Below, piece after piece: positions 18,112 through 24,968 of a DNA stretch of 52,345 nt (its first letter is position 1; each line of letters begins with the position of its first letter). The notes beneath the pieces were generated by a model. It did not search any database, was not told the DNA's origin, and worked only from the letters and a program-made list of their open reading frames with translations. Both the position numbers and the translations under genes were made by a program. Origin of the DNA: Cytophagales bacterium (lineage in GTDB: Bacteria > Bacteroidota > Bacteroidia > Cytophagales > Cytophagaceae); contig JAAFID010000004.1 of assembly GCA_013297765.1 (NCBI GenBank), positions 1-52,345 on the forward strand. The letters run 5' to 3'.

Positions 18112-18212
18112 TATACTGTGATTTTGCCATAAAAATAGTTTTTATTTTTTATTTAAACAAAGAAATCATAGTATAATGTGATTTTGGGGGGTATGATTTA
18201 AGTATAATCATA
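18112..18212 (-). promoter_or_regulatory. Promoter and putative operators of the HipBST-like operon
   Basis: Two direct repeats of CAAAATCACA(G/T)TATA on the minus strand lie at 18112-18126 and 18172-18186, differing at one base and exactly 60 bases apart. Between them a TTTG (within 18158-18164), a 20-base gap and TATTTTTA resemble a Bacteroidota -33/-7 pair. Further upstream TATGATT (18192-18198) and AATCATA (18206-18212) form a 7-base inverted repeat. The layout, with a repeat on each side of the promoter and one abutting the start codon, fits repression by the HTH protein. Confidence 0.5.
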
Positions 18213-18239
18213 ATGCATGAGACGGTCGATGCTCCTATT

Positions 18240-18635
18240 TTAAACATCAACACTTACTTCACATTTCATTATATCTATGCAAAATTTATGTTCTTTCAAA
18301 AAATTAAGTCCAATTACCCCGTCGTAATCGGACGTAATTCCGTGGGCTAAAAAATCGTAAACTTGTACTTCAAAATTGGTTTTGATAATTCCTAAACATT
18401 CCAAATGTCCAATGTCGTAAGTTTCAACTACTATAATTCCATTGGAGGTTTCTATATCTTGTTCTCCTTTACTGCTTTTGAGTTCGTAGCCAGAAAAATA
18501 TAAAACATTGCTGTCAATTGTAGTGTGTGTCGCTGCTGTGTCAAGGGCTAATCGAAATGTAAATTTTCCTTCAATAGTTGCATTTACAATGATAACATCT
18601 TCTTCTGTAGCAAGGTCAAACTGAAATTTTTTCAT
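18240..18635 (-). CDS. Retropepsin-like (clan AA) aspartic protease, single domain
   Basis: This 131-residue protein has the half-size aspartic protease layout. The active-site motif is LALDTAATHTTID, with Asp at about residue 32, on a strand after EGKFTFR. DGVIGLNFL (about 107-115) is the second conserved hydrophobic-hydrophobic-Gly element of clan AA. One Asp per chain implies a homodimer. There is no signal peptide, so it should act in the cytoplasm. The Ala in DTAA replaces the more common Gly, which occurs in bacterial members. Its start overlaps the stop of an 81-residue gene by four bases. Confidence 0.8.
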   Translation of the reverse strand: MKKFQFDLATEEDVIIVNATIEGKFTFRLALDTAATHTTIDSNVLYFSGYELKSSKGEQDIETSNGIIVVETYDIGHLECLGIIKTNFEVQVYDFLAHGITSDYDGVIGLNFLKEHKFCIDIMKCEVSVDV

Positions 18636-18877
18636 AGCCTTTTCAGTATTCCTATTTTACGATGTTGTTTCAGATCTCCTGCAAAAGCAATAGTAACAGT
18701 GGAATAGTTTGCAGTTTTGTCTCTACCTATGTAGCAGACTTCTTTTTTATCTTTGCTGTGGAACAAAACAATACCTCCTAAAACAGATGTGTTTTTCATC
18801 TGGGGGTTGCCCAAAAGTACCCACTCATTGGGGTACAGCTTTTTGAGTTCGTCAAAACCTATAAATGAATTTTCCAT
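18632..18877 (-). CDS. Small uncharacterised protein coupled to the aspartic protease
   Basis: This 81-residue protein was not recognised. It begins MENSFIGFDELKKLYPNEWV and is soluble, with short strands (VLLGNP, VLGGIVLFHS, EVCYIGRD, STVTIAFAG) suggesting a small beta fold. It has no signal peptide. The ATGA overlap with the downstream retropepsin-like gene shows they are translated together, so it could be a substrate, inhibitor or targeting partner of the protease. That link is inference. Confidence 0.7.
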   Translation of the reverse strand: MENSFIGFDELKKLYPNEWVLLGNPQMKNTSVLGGIVLFHSKDKKEVCYIGRDKTANYSTVTIAFAGDLKQHRKIGILKRL

Positions 18878-19003
18878 GAATCAGAATATTTATTTGTAAA
18901 ATAGCAAAAATTGCTGATGTGGGAAAAAAATTTACGATTACGATTTGAATTCGCTAGACTTAAAAAATTAATATTAAGTTATTTCCTGAGGTTAATTCAA
19001 ATA

Positions 19004-19759
19004 TCATTTCATATTGTATACATCTTTAAATTTAATCATTTGCCAAATTCTTGTCTCATTTTCATTTGGAAAACCACATTCAGCTGCAAATCCATCAGCT
19101 TCTTTAAAAGTTCCAAATATTCTATCCCACCAAGTAATATCTCCAAAATTGTATTTATGAACGCCAATTTGATGATGAATCGAATGATGTTCAGGTCTTT
19201 GAATAAAATAACCTAGCCATTTTGGAGTAGAAATATTTGAATGATAAAAATATTCACCAGTTGCACCAAAAAAAGATGTCCATGCAGCCGATTCTGATGT
19301 AGCACCAAGTATGAAAAACAAAAATAAACCCGTTATAACTGAATCTGCAATTATTTCAATTGGGTGTTTATAAAAAGAAGTCAATAGCTCAATTCTTTTG
19401 GGACTATGGTGTATTTGGTGAAAAATGACCCAAAAGCCATTTGCATGTCTTAAACGATGCCACCAATAAAATACGAATGTTCCAAAAAACCAATATGTTA
19501 AACCTTCTGTTAGTGAATTATGCCAACTCCCGATGTTAATTAGAGAATATTCTCTGAAATATTTATTCCATGTGATGCCGCCCAGCCCAATAAAACTAAT
19601 TTGAAGTATGTTAATTATTATTGATCGTAAGTACCATCCCTTAGTTTCAGGTTGCTGTCTTCCAGGAAATCTTCGCTCAAGTATAAAGAAAATAAGAGTT
19701 ACCAAAATAATTGAAAGTGCTTGAATTCCTTGTGTAGTAAATGGTATTTTTATATCCAT
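19004..19759 (-). CDS. Sterol desaturase/fatty acid hydroxylase-family membrane protein
   Basis: This 251-residue integral membrane di-iron enzyme candidate inserts oxygen into a lipid using O2; the substrate is unknown. The His clusters of the superfamily are all present: HRLRH (101-105), HQIHH (114-118), and HHSIHH (191-196), followed by the family's NFGDITWWDRIFGTF. Four or more hydrophobic segments surround them. The gene stands alone in a very AT-rich stretch, unlike the neighbouring secDF region, so it may have been acquired. It ends FKDVYNMK. Confidence 0.9.
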   Translation of the reverse strand: MDIKIPFTTQGIQALSIILVTLIFFILERRFPGRQQPETKGWYLRSIIINILQISFIGLGGITWNKYFREYSLINIGSWHNSLTEGLTYWFFGTFVFYWWHRLRHANGFWVIFHQIHHSPKRIELLTSFYKHPIEIIADSVITGLFLFFILGATSESAAWTSFFGATGEYFYHSNISTPKWLGYFIQRPEHHSIHHQIGVHKYNFGDITWWDRIFGTFKEADGFAAECGFPNENETRIWQMIKFKDVYNMK

Positions 19760-20007
19760 AAATTATAGTCTCTAATATTTACTTGTTAAGTTATAAATAA
19801 AATATTTAATCTTGTAGATACTTTTAAAATCTACTTTGTTAAAAATTTCTTTATTTTAGTAGATTAAATATTATTGAACAATCTCACTTATTTTTTAGAG
19901 AAAAACATCTATTTTTTGTAACATATTTAATATCAAATTATTTAAACAAATTTCTCCCTTCACACCCTAAAACCAAAATCAACTATTTCTCTTTCAAAAA
20001 TTCTGTT

Positions 20008-20015
20008 TAGCTTTG
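20008..20015 (+). promoter_or_regulatory. Candidate -7 element nine bases before an ATG
   Basis: TAGCTTTG matches TAnnTTTG exactly. It ends eight bases before the ATG at 20024, so transcription would start almost at the start codon. Either the mRNA is nearly leaderless or translation starts later (Met13, at 20060). The rest of the gap 19760-20007 is AT-rich and holds no gene I can see. Confidence 0.35.
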
Positions 20016-20023
20016 CAATTCTT

Positions 20024-20368
20024 ATGTGCAAAAAAATAAAAATTAATTTTTCGGTGTTAATGCTGCTTTGTGTACTGCTGACAGGCCTTGTGGGCAAGTC
20101 GTACGCTTCTGCATACCACCATAATGCACCTAAGTCTATTGCAACAGACGATACAGAGCACCATGCCAAAGTAGATATTTACCAACTTTCGGTAGAGGCC
20201 ATAGTGCCATTGCTACATTTAGAAATAACCCAATATTACTGTGTTCTCTTTGCTGTACCCTGCGTGTCGCAACCAGTGGTAATGCCTACAGTGCAGCCGC
20301 TCACAAGAGTTCAAGAGCAGTATTTTAAAACACTTTTCCAAGACATTATTTCGCCCAATGCCCCCTAA
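20024..20368 (+). CDS. Small exported protein of unknown function
   Basis: This 114-residue protein has an N-terminal signal sequence (KKIKINFSVLMLLCVLLTGL, cut near SYA-S at about 29). The mature part has a His-rich start (AYHHNAPK, TEHHAKVD) and two Cys near the middle (YYCVLFAVPC). No family was recognised. It lies directly before secDF, separated by 82 bases that contain a separate promoter-like sequence, so it need not be co-transcribed. The minus-strand ORF opposite is a shadow. Confidence 0.6.
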   Translation: MCKKIKINFSVLMLLCVLLTGLVGKSYASAYHHNAPKSIATDDTEHHAKVDIYQLSVEAIVPLLHLEITQYYCVLFAVPCVSQPVVMPTVQPLTRVQEQYFKTLFQDIISPNAP

Positions 20369-20377
20369 GCAAGGCTG

Positions 20378-20407
20378 TTGTCTATACCCATTGCCCTGCT
20401 AGATTTA
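20378..20407 (+). promoter_or_regulatory. Possible secDF promoter
   Basis: TTG (20378-20380), 19 bases, then TAGATTTA (20400-20407), which differs from TAnnTTTG at the last base. The spacing is right for the Bacteroidota housekeeping sigma factor. The predicted leader is about 40 bases before the ATG at 20451. Confidence 0.4.
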
Positions 20408-20450
20408 GTAGGTTTTTACAATTCAATTATTTCACTAAATATTTATTACA

Positions 20451-23400
20451 ATGCAAAATAAAACAGGTGTAATTGTACTTACATCCATTTTCGTGGCTTT
20501 ATGTATTTTCAAGCTATCGTTTACCTTCGTTGCTAGGCAAGAAGCCAACAAGGCAACCGCCTATGCCACCGACGAAAAGGGGCAAATAAACCTAAGCAAA
20601 AAACAAGAATACCTTGACAAAATCTACGATAGCACAGTGTACAACTTTGCAGGATTGAAATACACCTACAAAGAAGTAAAAGAAACAGAACTATCGCTAG
20701 GTCTAGATTTGCAAGGCGGTATGCACGTAACGCTAGAAATTTCTCCTGTAGAAATATTGACCGCACTAGCTGGCACTAATAAAGACAATGCTAATTTTCA
20801 ACAAGCCTTGAAAGATGCGGCAGTGAAAGCCAAAGACAGCCAAAAAAGCTATACGGCTTTATTCTTGGAATCTTACAAAGAGGTTGCAGGTACAGAAAAG
20901 TTAAGTGTGGTATTTTCTAATGCTCAAAATAGAAACAGAGGCATAGATGCTCGTTCTAAAGATTCAGACATTGAGAAAATAATTAATACTGAAGTAGATG
21001 ATGCAGTAGTTCGTGCGGAGCAAATCATCAGAAATCGTATTGACAAATTTGGTGCGGTACAACCAAATATTCAAATTTTGAAAAACTCTAGCCGTATTCA
21101 AGTAGAACTGCCAGGTGTTGAAAACCCACAACGTGTGAGAAACCTATTGCAAGGTGCAGCCAAATTGGAGTTTGTAGAAGTGTATAGTTTGTTTGAAATC
21201 AGCAATTCACTTACGGCAATAAACAATTACTTGCTTACGGTAGAGAAACCAGCAAAAGCCAATGGCAAAGCACCACTAGATGCCGATGCTGCTGCCAAAA
21301 TGTTGTCGGGCGATTCTTCAAGCGTTGCTAAAGCAGATACTACCGCTCAAGCTGGAGACTCTGTAAATGCTGCTGTTGCTGCTGCTGACTCTAGCAAAAT
21401 CAAAGCCGATACTTCTGCCCCTAAAGCATCATCGTTTTTTACGTTGCTTAAAAGCAATGGCTATTCGCTAAGCTACATGGAAAAAGACACTGCCAAAATC
21501 AACAGAATATTGGCAATGGACAAAGTGAAATCACTACTTCCTAGCAATGTCAAATTTATATGGTCGCAACGTTCTGATAAAGAAAAACTAGACAAAGCAC
21601 CAATAGAATTGTTGCCTTTGATGAAGCCAAGAGGCGGTATATCACTAGGTGGCGATGTAATAAGCGATGCAAGAGCCGATGTGTCGCAAGATGGCAAAAC
21701 GTTTGAAGTATCAATGCAAATGAATGCTCAAGGTGCTAAAAAATGGAAAAAAATGACTGCTGCTGCAGCATCGAACCCACAAAACAAAAGACGCATCGCC
21801 ATTATTCTTGATAACTATGCAGTGTCTGCCCCTACGGTACAAAACGAAATACCTAATGGCAGCTCATCTATCACTGGCAATTTCACTTTTGAAGAAGCAA
21901 AAGATTTGGCAAGTAAACTGAAAGCAGGTAAAATGCCAGCCCCAGTAAGAATCGTGGAAGAAGCCGTAGTAGGGCCATCGTTGGGCAAGGAAGCCATCAA
22001 CAAAGGGCTACTTTCTATCTTGGCTAGTTTTATATTTGTAGTCATCTTCATGTTGGCCATATATAATGGTGCAGGTTGGGTAGCCGACATCGCCGTTATT
22101 TGCAACTTTGTGCTTCTGCTGGGTGTATTAGCCTCGCTAGGTGCGGCACTTACGCTGCCAGGTATTGCTGGTATCGTGCTTACACTTGGTATGGCTGTCG
22201 ATGCAAACGTGCTAATTAATGAAAGGGTAAAAGAAGAATTGGCTCTCGGTCGTCCTATTCGTGAAGCTATTGCAAATGGGTATAAAAATGCGTTCTCGGC
22301 AATCTTTGACTCTAACGTTACCACCATGATTGCAGGTGTGGTATTGCTTATCTTTGGTTCAGGTCTTATTTATGGCTTTGCTGTAACGTTGATTATTGGT
22401 ATCATCAGTTCATTCTACACTGCATTGGCGGTAACTAGGGTAATATTTGAATCTTCACTGGCAAAAAATAAAAACATTAGTTTTTCCAATTCATTTACCA
22501 AAACATTGCTTCGCTCTACCAACATAGATTTCATAGGCAAAAGAAAATACTATTATGCTTTCTCTGCCATTGTCATCATCGCTGGTATAGTATCGCTAAG
22601 CATGAAAGGTTTTAACTATGGTGTAGATTTTAAAGGAGGTCGTTCGTATGTGGTAAAATTTGACCAACCTGTTACTGCCGACGAAATACGCAGCAACTTG
22701 GCCGCTCCATTTACATCTGCACCCGAAGTAAAAACTTATGGGTCGGAAGATAAATTCAAAATCACAACGGCCTACATGGTAGATGACGATTCGGAAGCAG
22801 CAACAGTGAATGTAGAATCGAAACTGGCAGAAGGCTTAGCCAAATTTACAGGCAACAATTCAGAAGTATTGAGTACTTCTAAGGTTGGGCCTACTATTGC
22901 CAACGATATCAAAACCTCGGCAATGTGGGCGGTGTTGGTAGCGGTAATCTGTATGTTTATTTACATTTTGATTCGATTCAAGAAAGTAGGATTTGCATTG
23001 GGAGCCGTTATTTCACTAGCACATGACGTGTTTTTTGTCATTGCCTTGTTTACATTATTGCAAGATGTTGTTCCTTTCTCTTTAGAAATAGACCAAGCAT
23101 TTATAGCTGCAATTCTTACCGTTATTGGTTACTCCATCAATGACTCAGTGGTAGTGTTTGACAGGGTTAGAGAGTACCTAGACAATAATGTGGAAGGCAA
23201 AGATGCCGGCACCATCATCAACCAAGCGTTGAACGATACCCTAAGCCGTACCCTTATTACGGGTATGACTACTATCTTCGGTATCTTTATTTTATTCTTG
23301 TTTGGTGGCGAGGCATTGAAAACCTTCTCTTTCGCCATGCTTACTGGGGTAATTATAGGAACGTATTCTTCTATCTGTATCGGTACCCCTATTGTACTTG

Positions 23401-23480
23401 ACTTAGGTGGAAAAAGCTTGAACAAAAAACCTGAGCCTATTACCCCTGAAATATCAGGTAAAAAGGTAGCTACGGTTTAA
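20451..23480 (+). CDS. secDF: Fused protein translocase subunit SecDF
   Basis: This inner-membrane RND-type motor uses proton flow to complete Sec-dependent export. The 1009-residue fusion has the SecD half first: one N-terminal membrane helix, GLDLQGGMHVTLEI, a large periplasmic part, and five helices with GMAVDANVLINERVKEELA. The SecF half starts near residue 690 (NIDFIGKRKYYY) with GVDFKGGRSYVVKF and GYSINDSVVVFDRVRE. An Ala/Asp/Ser-rich low-complexity insert (about 275-325) sits in the periplasmic part. The fused form is normal for Bacteroidota. A strong terminator follows at 23498. Confidence 0.97.
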   Translation: MQNKTGVIVLTSIFVALCIFKLSFTFVARQEANKATAYATDEKGQINLSKKQEYLDKIYDSTVYNFAGLKYTYKEVKETELSLGLDLQGGMHVTLEISPVEILTALAGTNKDNANFQQALKDAAVKAKDSQKSYTALFLESYKEVAGTEKLSVVFSNAQNRNRGIDARSKDSDIEKIINTEVDDAVVRAEQIIRNRIDKFGAVQPNIQILKNSSRIQVELPGVENPQRVRNLLQGAAKLEFVEVYSLFEISNSLTAINNYLLTVEKPAKANGKAPLDADAAAKMLSGDSSSVAKADTTAQAGDSVNAAVAAADSSKIKADTSAPKASSFFTLLKSNGYSLSYMEKDTAKINRILAMDKVKSLLPSNVKFIWSQRSDKEKLDKAPIELLPLMKPRGGISLGGDVISDARADVSQDGKTFEVSMQMNAQGAKKWKKMTAAAASNPQNKRRIAIILDNYAVSAPTVQNEIPNGSSSITGNFTFEEAKDLASKLKAGKMPAPVRIVEEAVVGPSLGKEAINKGLLSILASFIFVVIFMLAIYNGAGWVADIAVICNFVLLLGVLASLGAALTLPGIAGIVLTLGMAVDANVLINERVKEELALGRPIREAIANGYKNAFSAIFDSNVTTMIAGVVLLIFGSGLIYGFAVTLIIGIISSFYTALAVTRVIFESSLAKNKNISFSNSFTKTLLRSTNIDFIGKRKYYYAFSAIVIIAGIVSLSMKGFNYGVDFKGGRSYVVKFDQPVTADEIRSNLAAPFTSAPEVKTYGSEDKFKITTAYMVDDDSEAATVNVESKLAEGLAKFTGNNSEVLSTSKVGPTIANDIKTSAMWAVLVAVICMFIYILIRFKKVGFALGAVISLAHDVFFVIALFTLLQDVVPFSLEIDQAFIAAILTVIGYSINDSVVVFDRVREYLDNNVEGKDAGTIINQALNDTLSRTLITGMTTIFGIFILFLFGGEALKTFSFAMLTGVIIGTYSSICIGTPIVLDLGGKSLNKKPEPITPEISGKKVATV

Positions 23481-23497
23481 TTTATTTTATTGCCATA

Positions 23498-23540
23498 ACG
23501 ACAAAGGACACTTCGAGTGTCCTTTGTCGTTTACAGTGAT
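23498..23540 (+). terminator. Strong rho-independent terminator after secDF
   Basis: A perfect 15-base inverted repeat, ACGACAAAGGACACT (23498-23512) with AGTGTCCTTTGTCGT (23516-23530), has a 3-base TCG loop and a following T-rich stretch. It separates secDF from folK. Confidence 0.9.
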
Positions 23541-23586
23541 TTTTTTGCTGAAGTATGTTTAACTTTAGGTTTAATTATAATTCAAA

Positions 23587-24081
23587 TTGAATACGATATA
23601 TCTTATTTTAGGTGGCAACCTAGGCGATAGAAAAACCAATATAGACAAGGCTTTGCGGCTTATTGAGGTTTCATTAGGCCATCTTTTAAAAGTATCCAAA
23701 TATTACCAAACCGCAGCCTGGGGCAATACCCAGCAGCCCGATTTTTTAAACTTGGCTTGTGTAGTTGCTACCGATAAAAATGTAGAAGAATGTTTAAAAA
23801 TAATATTAGCGATAGAGCAACAACTAGGGCGTGTACGCCTAGAAAAATGGGGTGCGAGGTTGATAGATATTGATATTTTGTATTTTAATAATGATATCAT
23901 TGCCACCGAAAACCTCACTGTACCTCATCCAGAAATAGCCAATAGAAAATTTGTATTGGTACCCCTTTGCGATATAGCCCCAGAGTTTGTACATCCACAA
24001 TTGCAATTGGCCAATCGGCAACTTTTAGATGGGTTAAAAGATTCGTTGGAGGTTTTGGAATATATGATGCGAAGAGATTAG
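23587..24081 (+). CDS. folK: 2-amino-4-hydroxy-6-hydroxymethyldihydropteridine diphosphokinase
   Basis: It transfers pyrophosphate from ATP to the pterin in folate synthesis. The 164-residue product matches HPPK: ILGGNLGDRKTNIDKAL at the start, AAWGNTQQPDFLN for pterin binding, and RLEKWGARLIDIDILYFN with the metal-binding Asp pair, then VPHPEIANRKFVLVPL. The start codon is TTG at 23587. An in-frame TAA at 23578-23580 excludes anything earlier, and the next ATG would delete the first conserved motif. It is probably weakly expressed. Confidence 0.95.
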   Translation: MNTIYLILGGNLGDRKTNIDKALRLIEVSLGHLLKVSKYYQTAAWGNTQQPDFLNLACVVATDKNVEECLKIILAIEQQLGRVRLEKWGARLIDIDILYFNNDIIATENLTVPHPEIANRKFVLVPLCDIAPEFVHPQLQLANRQLLDGLKDSLEVLEYMMRRD

Positions 24082-24127
24082 AATGGATTAGTAGCTAATT
24101 TTAAAATCCTTTCATCAAATTTTAAGG

Positions 24128-24220
24128 TTTGTTTGGGCAAGTTTACATTCCAAACAACCGAAAGTGTTATTTCACTTCAATTCTTATGTTATGTGCCACT
24201 ATAAACAACACCCAAACAAA
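24128..24220 (+). repeat. Long-range inverted repeat in the leader of the lipoprotein gene
   Basis: TTTGTTTGGG (24128-24137) is perfectly complementary to CCCAAACAAA (24211-24220), which ends one base before the ATG at 24222. A smaller AAGTG/CACTT stem lies inside. This could fold as a structured leader placing the start codon next to a closing helix, or mark the edge of a mobile unit. Confidence 0.4.
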
Positions 24221-24221
24221 A

Positions 24222-24872
24222 ATGAAAACAAAAAAATATTTAATTATTATTCTGACTGGATTTTTATTCTTTTGGGGTTGCGAAGAATTTTTTAGACGAA
24301 AAATTGGCGGCTTTGCGGGTAGTTATCCCTTTGTAGAATATTGGGACATCAAAGCAAGTGAACAGGAAATTATTGATGCAATAAAAGAACTAAATAAAAC
24401 TAACCTTAATTTCCGACCACCAAATAACGTGGAATTCATTTCCACTCGTGACACAAGTAATGAACAAGATTATTGGTTATACATAGACCTATATTATCCA
24501 GACACAAAGGAAATTGTTCACACGTGGACAAGACCCGACTTTGATCCATCAGTTACAACATTTGCATTTGTAAGTTTGAGTAGTTTGAACAATCCGACAG
24601 AGCATCGTTTAATAAATAGCGATTTTTGGTATATCGCAAACAAGAGACAAATCAATAAATTTAAGCGAACTTTTGTGGACAAAATACAAGAACAAATTGA
24701 CAAGAAAAGAAAAAGCGGCACACGGGGTTGGCAAAATGGGGGCAGATGTACTAACCTGAACATTTGTACTTCTATCAACATTAGTGGTTTATTGAACATT
24801 CGTACTTCTAATCCCCCACTTCGCCAAGCCCCAGCTCGAAAAATGAAACTACTAACAATCTTGGATATGTAG
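24222..24872 (+). CDS. Hypothetical lipoprotein with a repeat-derived C-terminal tail
   Basis: This 216-residue product counts from the ATG at 24222. An earlier in-frame ATG at 24129 adds 31 residues before the lipoprotein signal and is rejected. MKTKKYLIIILTGFLFFWGC is a type II signal with lipidated Cys at residue 20. The globular part (about 25-165) was not recognised and ends in a Lys/Arg-rich helix (VDKIQEQIDKKRKSGT). The last about 50 residues coincide with a palindromic repeat at 24722-24834 and look like accidental translation, so the ancestral protein probably ended near residue 167. Confidence 0.65.
   Translation: MKTKKYLIIILTGFLFFWGCEEFFRRKIGGFAGSYPFVEYWDIKASEQEIIDAIKELNKTNLNFRPPNNVEFISTRDTSNEQDYWLYIDLYYPDTKEIVHTWTRPDFDPSVTTFAFVSLSSLNNPTEHRLINSDFWYIANKRQINKFKRTFVDKIQEQIDKKRKSGTRGWQNGGRCTNLNICTSINISGLLNIRTSNPPLRQAPARKMKLLTILDM
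24722..24834. repeat. Palindromic, MITE-like repeat overlapping the lipoprotein 3' end
   Basis: Outer arms at 24724-24742 (starting GGGGTTGGC) and 24813-24832 (ending GCCAAGCCCC) are complementary at about 17 of 20 positions. Inside, TGAACATT(T/C)GTACTTCTA occurs twice as a direct repeat (24757-24774 and 24793-24810), 36 bases apart. The compact palindrome with internal repeats suggests a non-autonomous element or a recombination site. Confidence 0.5.
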
Positions 24873-24912
24873 GAATGGATATTAGCAACAGATTTTTTGC
24901 ATTATTAGCAAT

Positions 24913-24952
24913 AAAAAAACGTCTATGGAATTTCTTCAACAGACGTTTTTTG
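24913..24952. terminator. Bidirectional rho-independent terminator
   Basis: AAAAAACGTCT (24914-24924) pairs with AGACGTTTTTT (24941-24951) around a 16-base loop. It sits between the rightward lipoprotein gene and the leftward giant surface-protein gene and can serve both. Confidence 0.8.
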
Positions 24953-24968
24953 GGGGATTAGTTTGTAG

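Noticed and set aside
20533-23425. Minus-strand ORFs opposite secDF
   Set aside because: They are shadows of a full-length, motif-complete SecDF reading frame.
24129-24221. Upstream ATG for the lipoprotein gene
   Set aside because: It places 31 residues before a textbook lipoprotein signal peptide and covers the leader inverted repeat. The ATG at 24222 fits better.
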